Shown here: one piece after another, positions 41,705 through 41,796 of the stretch
Layout of the letters: each line of letters starts with the position of its first letter
Numbering within the stretch: position 1 is the stretch's first letter
Notes under the pieces: model-generated
What the model was told of the DNA's origin: nothing
What the model saw: the letters and a program-made list of their open reading frames with translations, nothing else
Databases searched by the model: none
Made by a program: the position numbers and the translations under genes
Assembly: GCA_018241125.1 (NCBI GenBank)
Contig: JAFEEL010000065.1
Location: 1-41,796, forward strand
Length of the DNA stretch: 41,796 nucleotides
Source: Pseudomonadota bacterium
GTDB lineage: Bacteria; Pseudomonadota; Gammaproteobacteria; Xanthomonadales; Xanthomonadaceae
Direction: 5' to 3'

Positions 41705-41796
41705 GTGCGGCTCCCCGGCGCGAAAGGCTCCGGGTTCCTCCTTCGGGAGGGGTGTGAAGTTCTTTGACAGTGTGCGCAGGAAACTTGTGCGGACGC
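41705..41796 (+). other. Probable rRNA operon leader with boxA-like antitermination site (partial)
   Basis: The leader carries a hairpin CCTCC-TTCG-GGAGG (41737-41750) and then GTTCTTTGACAG (41759-41770). This resembles the boxA of rRNA leaders (TGCTCTTTAACA in E. coli). The 16S gene itself would begin beyond the right edge; no part of it is in the window, so this call is made from leader features alone. Confidence 0.65.

Overview
This is chromosomal DNA from a GC-rich gammaproteobacterium, most likely of the order Lysobacterales (Xanthomonadales). The order is inferred from the gene sets and orders: a SAM-riboswitch-led metX-like/metB/hom operon, aroK-aroB-hemE, pilT-pilU beside yggS-proC, and large propeller-type sensors with GGDEF or histidine kinase outputs. 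I cannot name the genus. Genes are tightly packed, with many ATGA or GTGA overlaps. Most of the window is core genome, with one accessory patch at about 19.3-22.6 kb.

Layout. 0-3.6 kb: the 3' end of clpB, then a convergent pair of an unusual ECF-type sigma factor and a membrane Ser/Thr kinase. 3.7-9.9 kb: a Kef/YbaL-type cation antiporter, a SulP anion transporter, a CPBP membrane protease and peptide release factor 3. 9.96-15.3 kb: a propeller sensor with a degenerate GGDEF domain, translationally coupled to an intact MASE1-GGDEF-EAL protein. 15.4-19.3 kb: a palindrome and -35 box, a SAM-I riboswitch with a predicted Shine-Dalgarno-blocking helix, then metX-like, metB and hom. 19.3-22.6 kb: two toxin-antitoxin pairs (RHH/PIN and Phd/PIN) flanking a lipoprotein/GDCCVxC pair and a barnase-like RNase with its barstar. 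22.6-26 kb: sdaA, a VOC protein, a glutaredoxin-like protein, YceI and cytochrome b561. 26-29.6 kb: a hybrid propeller histidine kinase. 29.6-33.9 kb: hemE, a WGR protein, aroB, aroK, dodecin and a glycerate-kinase-like protein. 34.2-38.5 kb: pdxH, a lipoprotein, a cobalamin-binding-like protein, proC and yggS. 38.5-41.5 kb: a secreted protein, pilT and pilU. The right edge holds a strong promoter and a boxA-like leader, apparently the start of an rRNA operon.

The most unusual feature is the repeats. At least six loci carry tandem arrays with a fixed 7-nt period but different unit sequences. They abut or contain stop codons (kefB, yggS), abut a start codon (pdxH), form a 30-bp inverted pair between pilT and pilU, and sit in frame inside hemE. 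A separate two-hairpin palindromic element occurs four times, one copy in frame inside hom. Both enzymes are about 22 residues longer than the Escherichia coli proteins at exactly these places.
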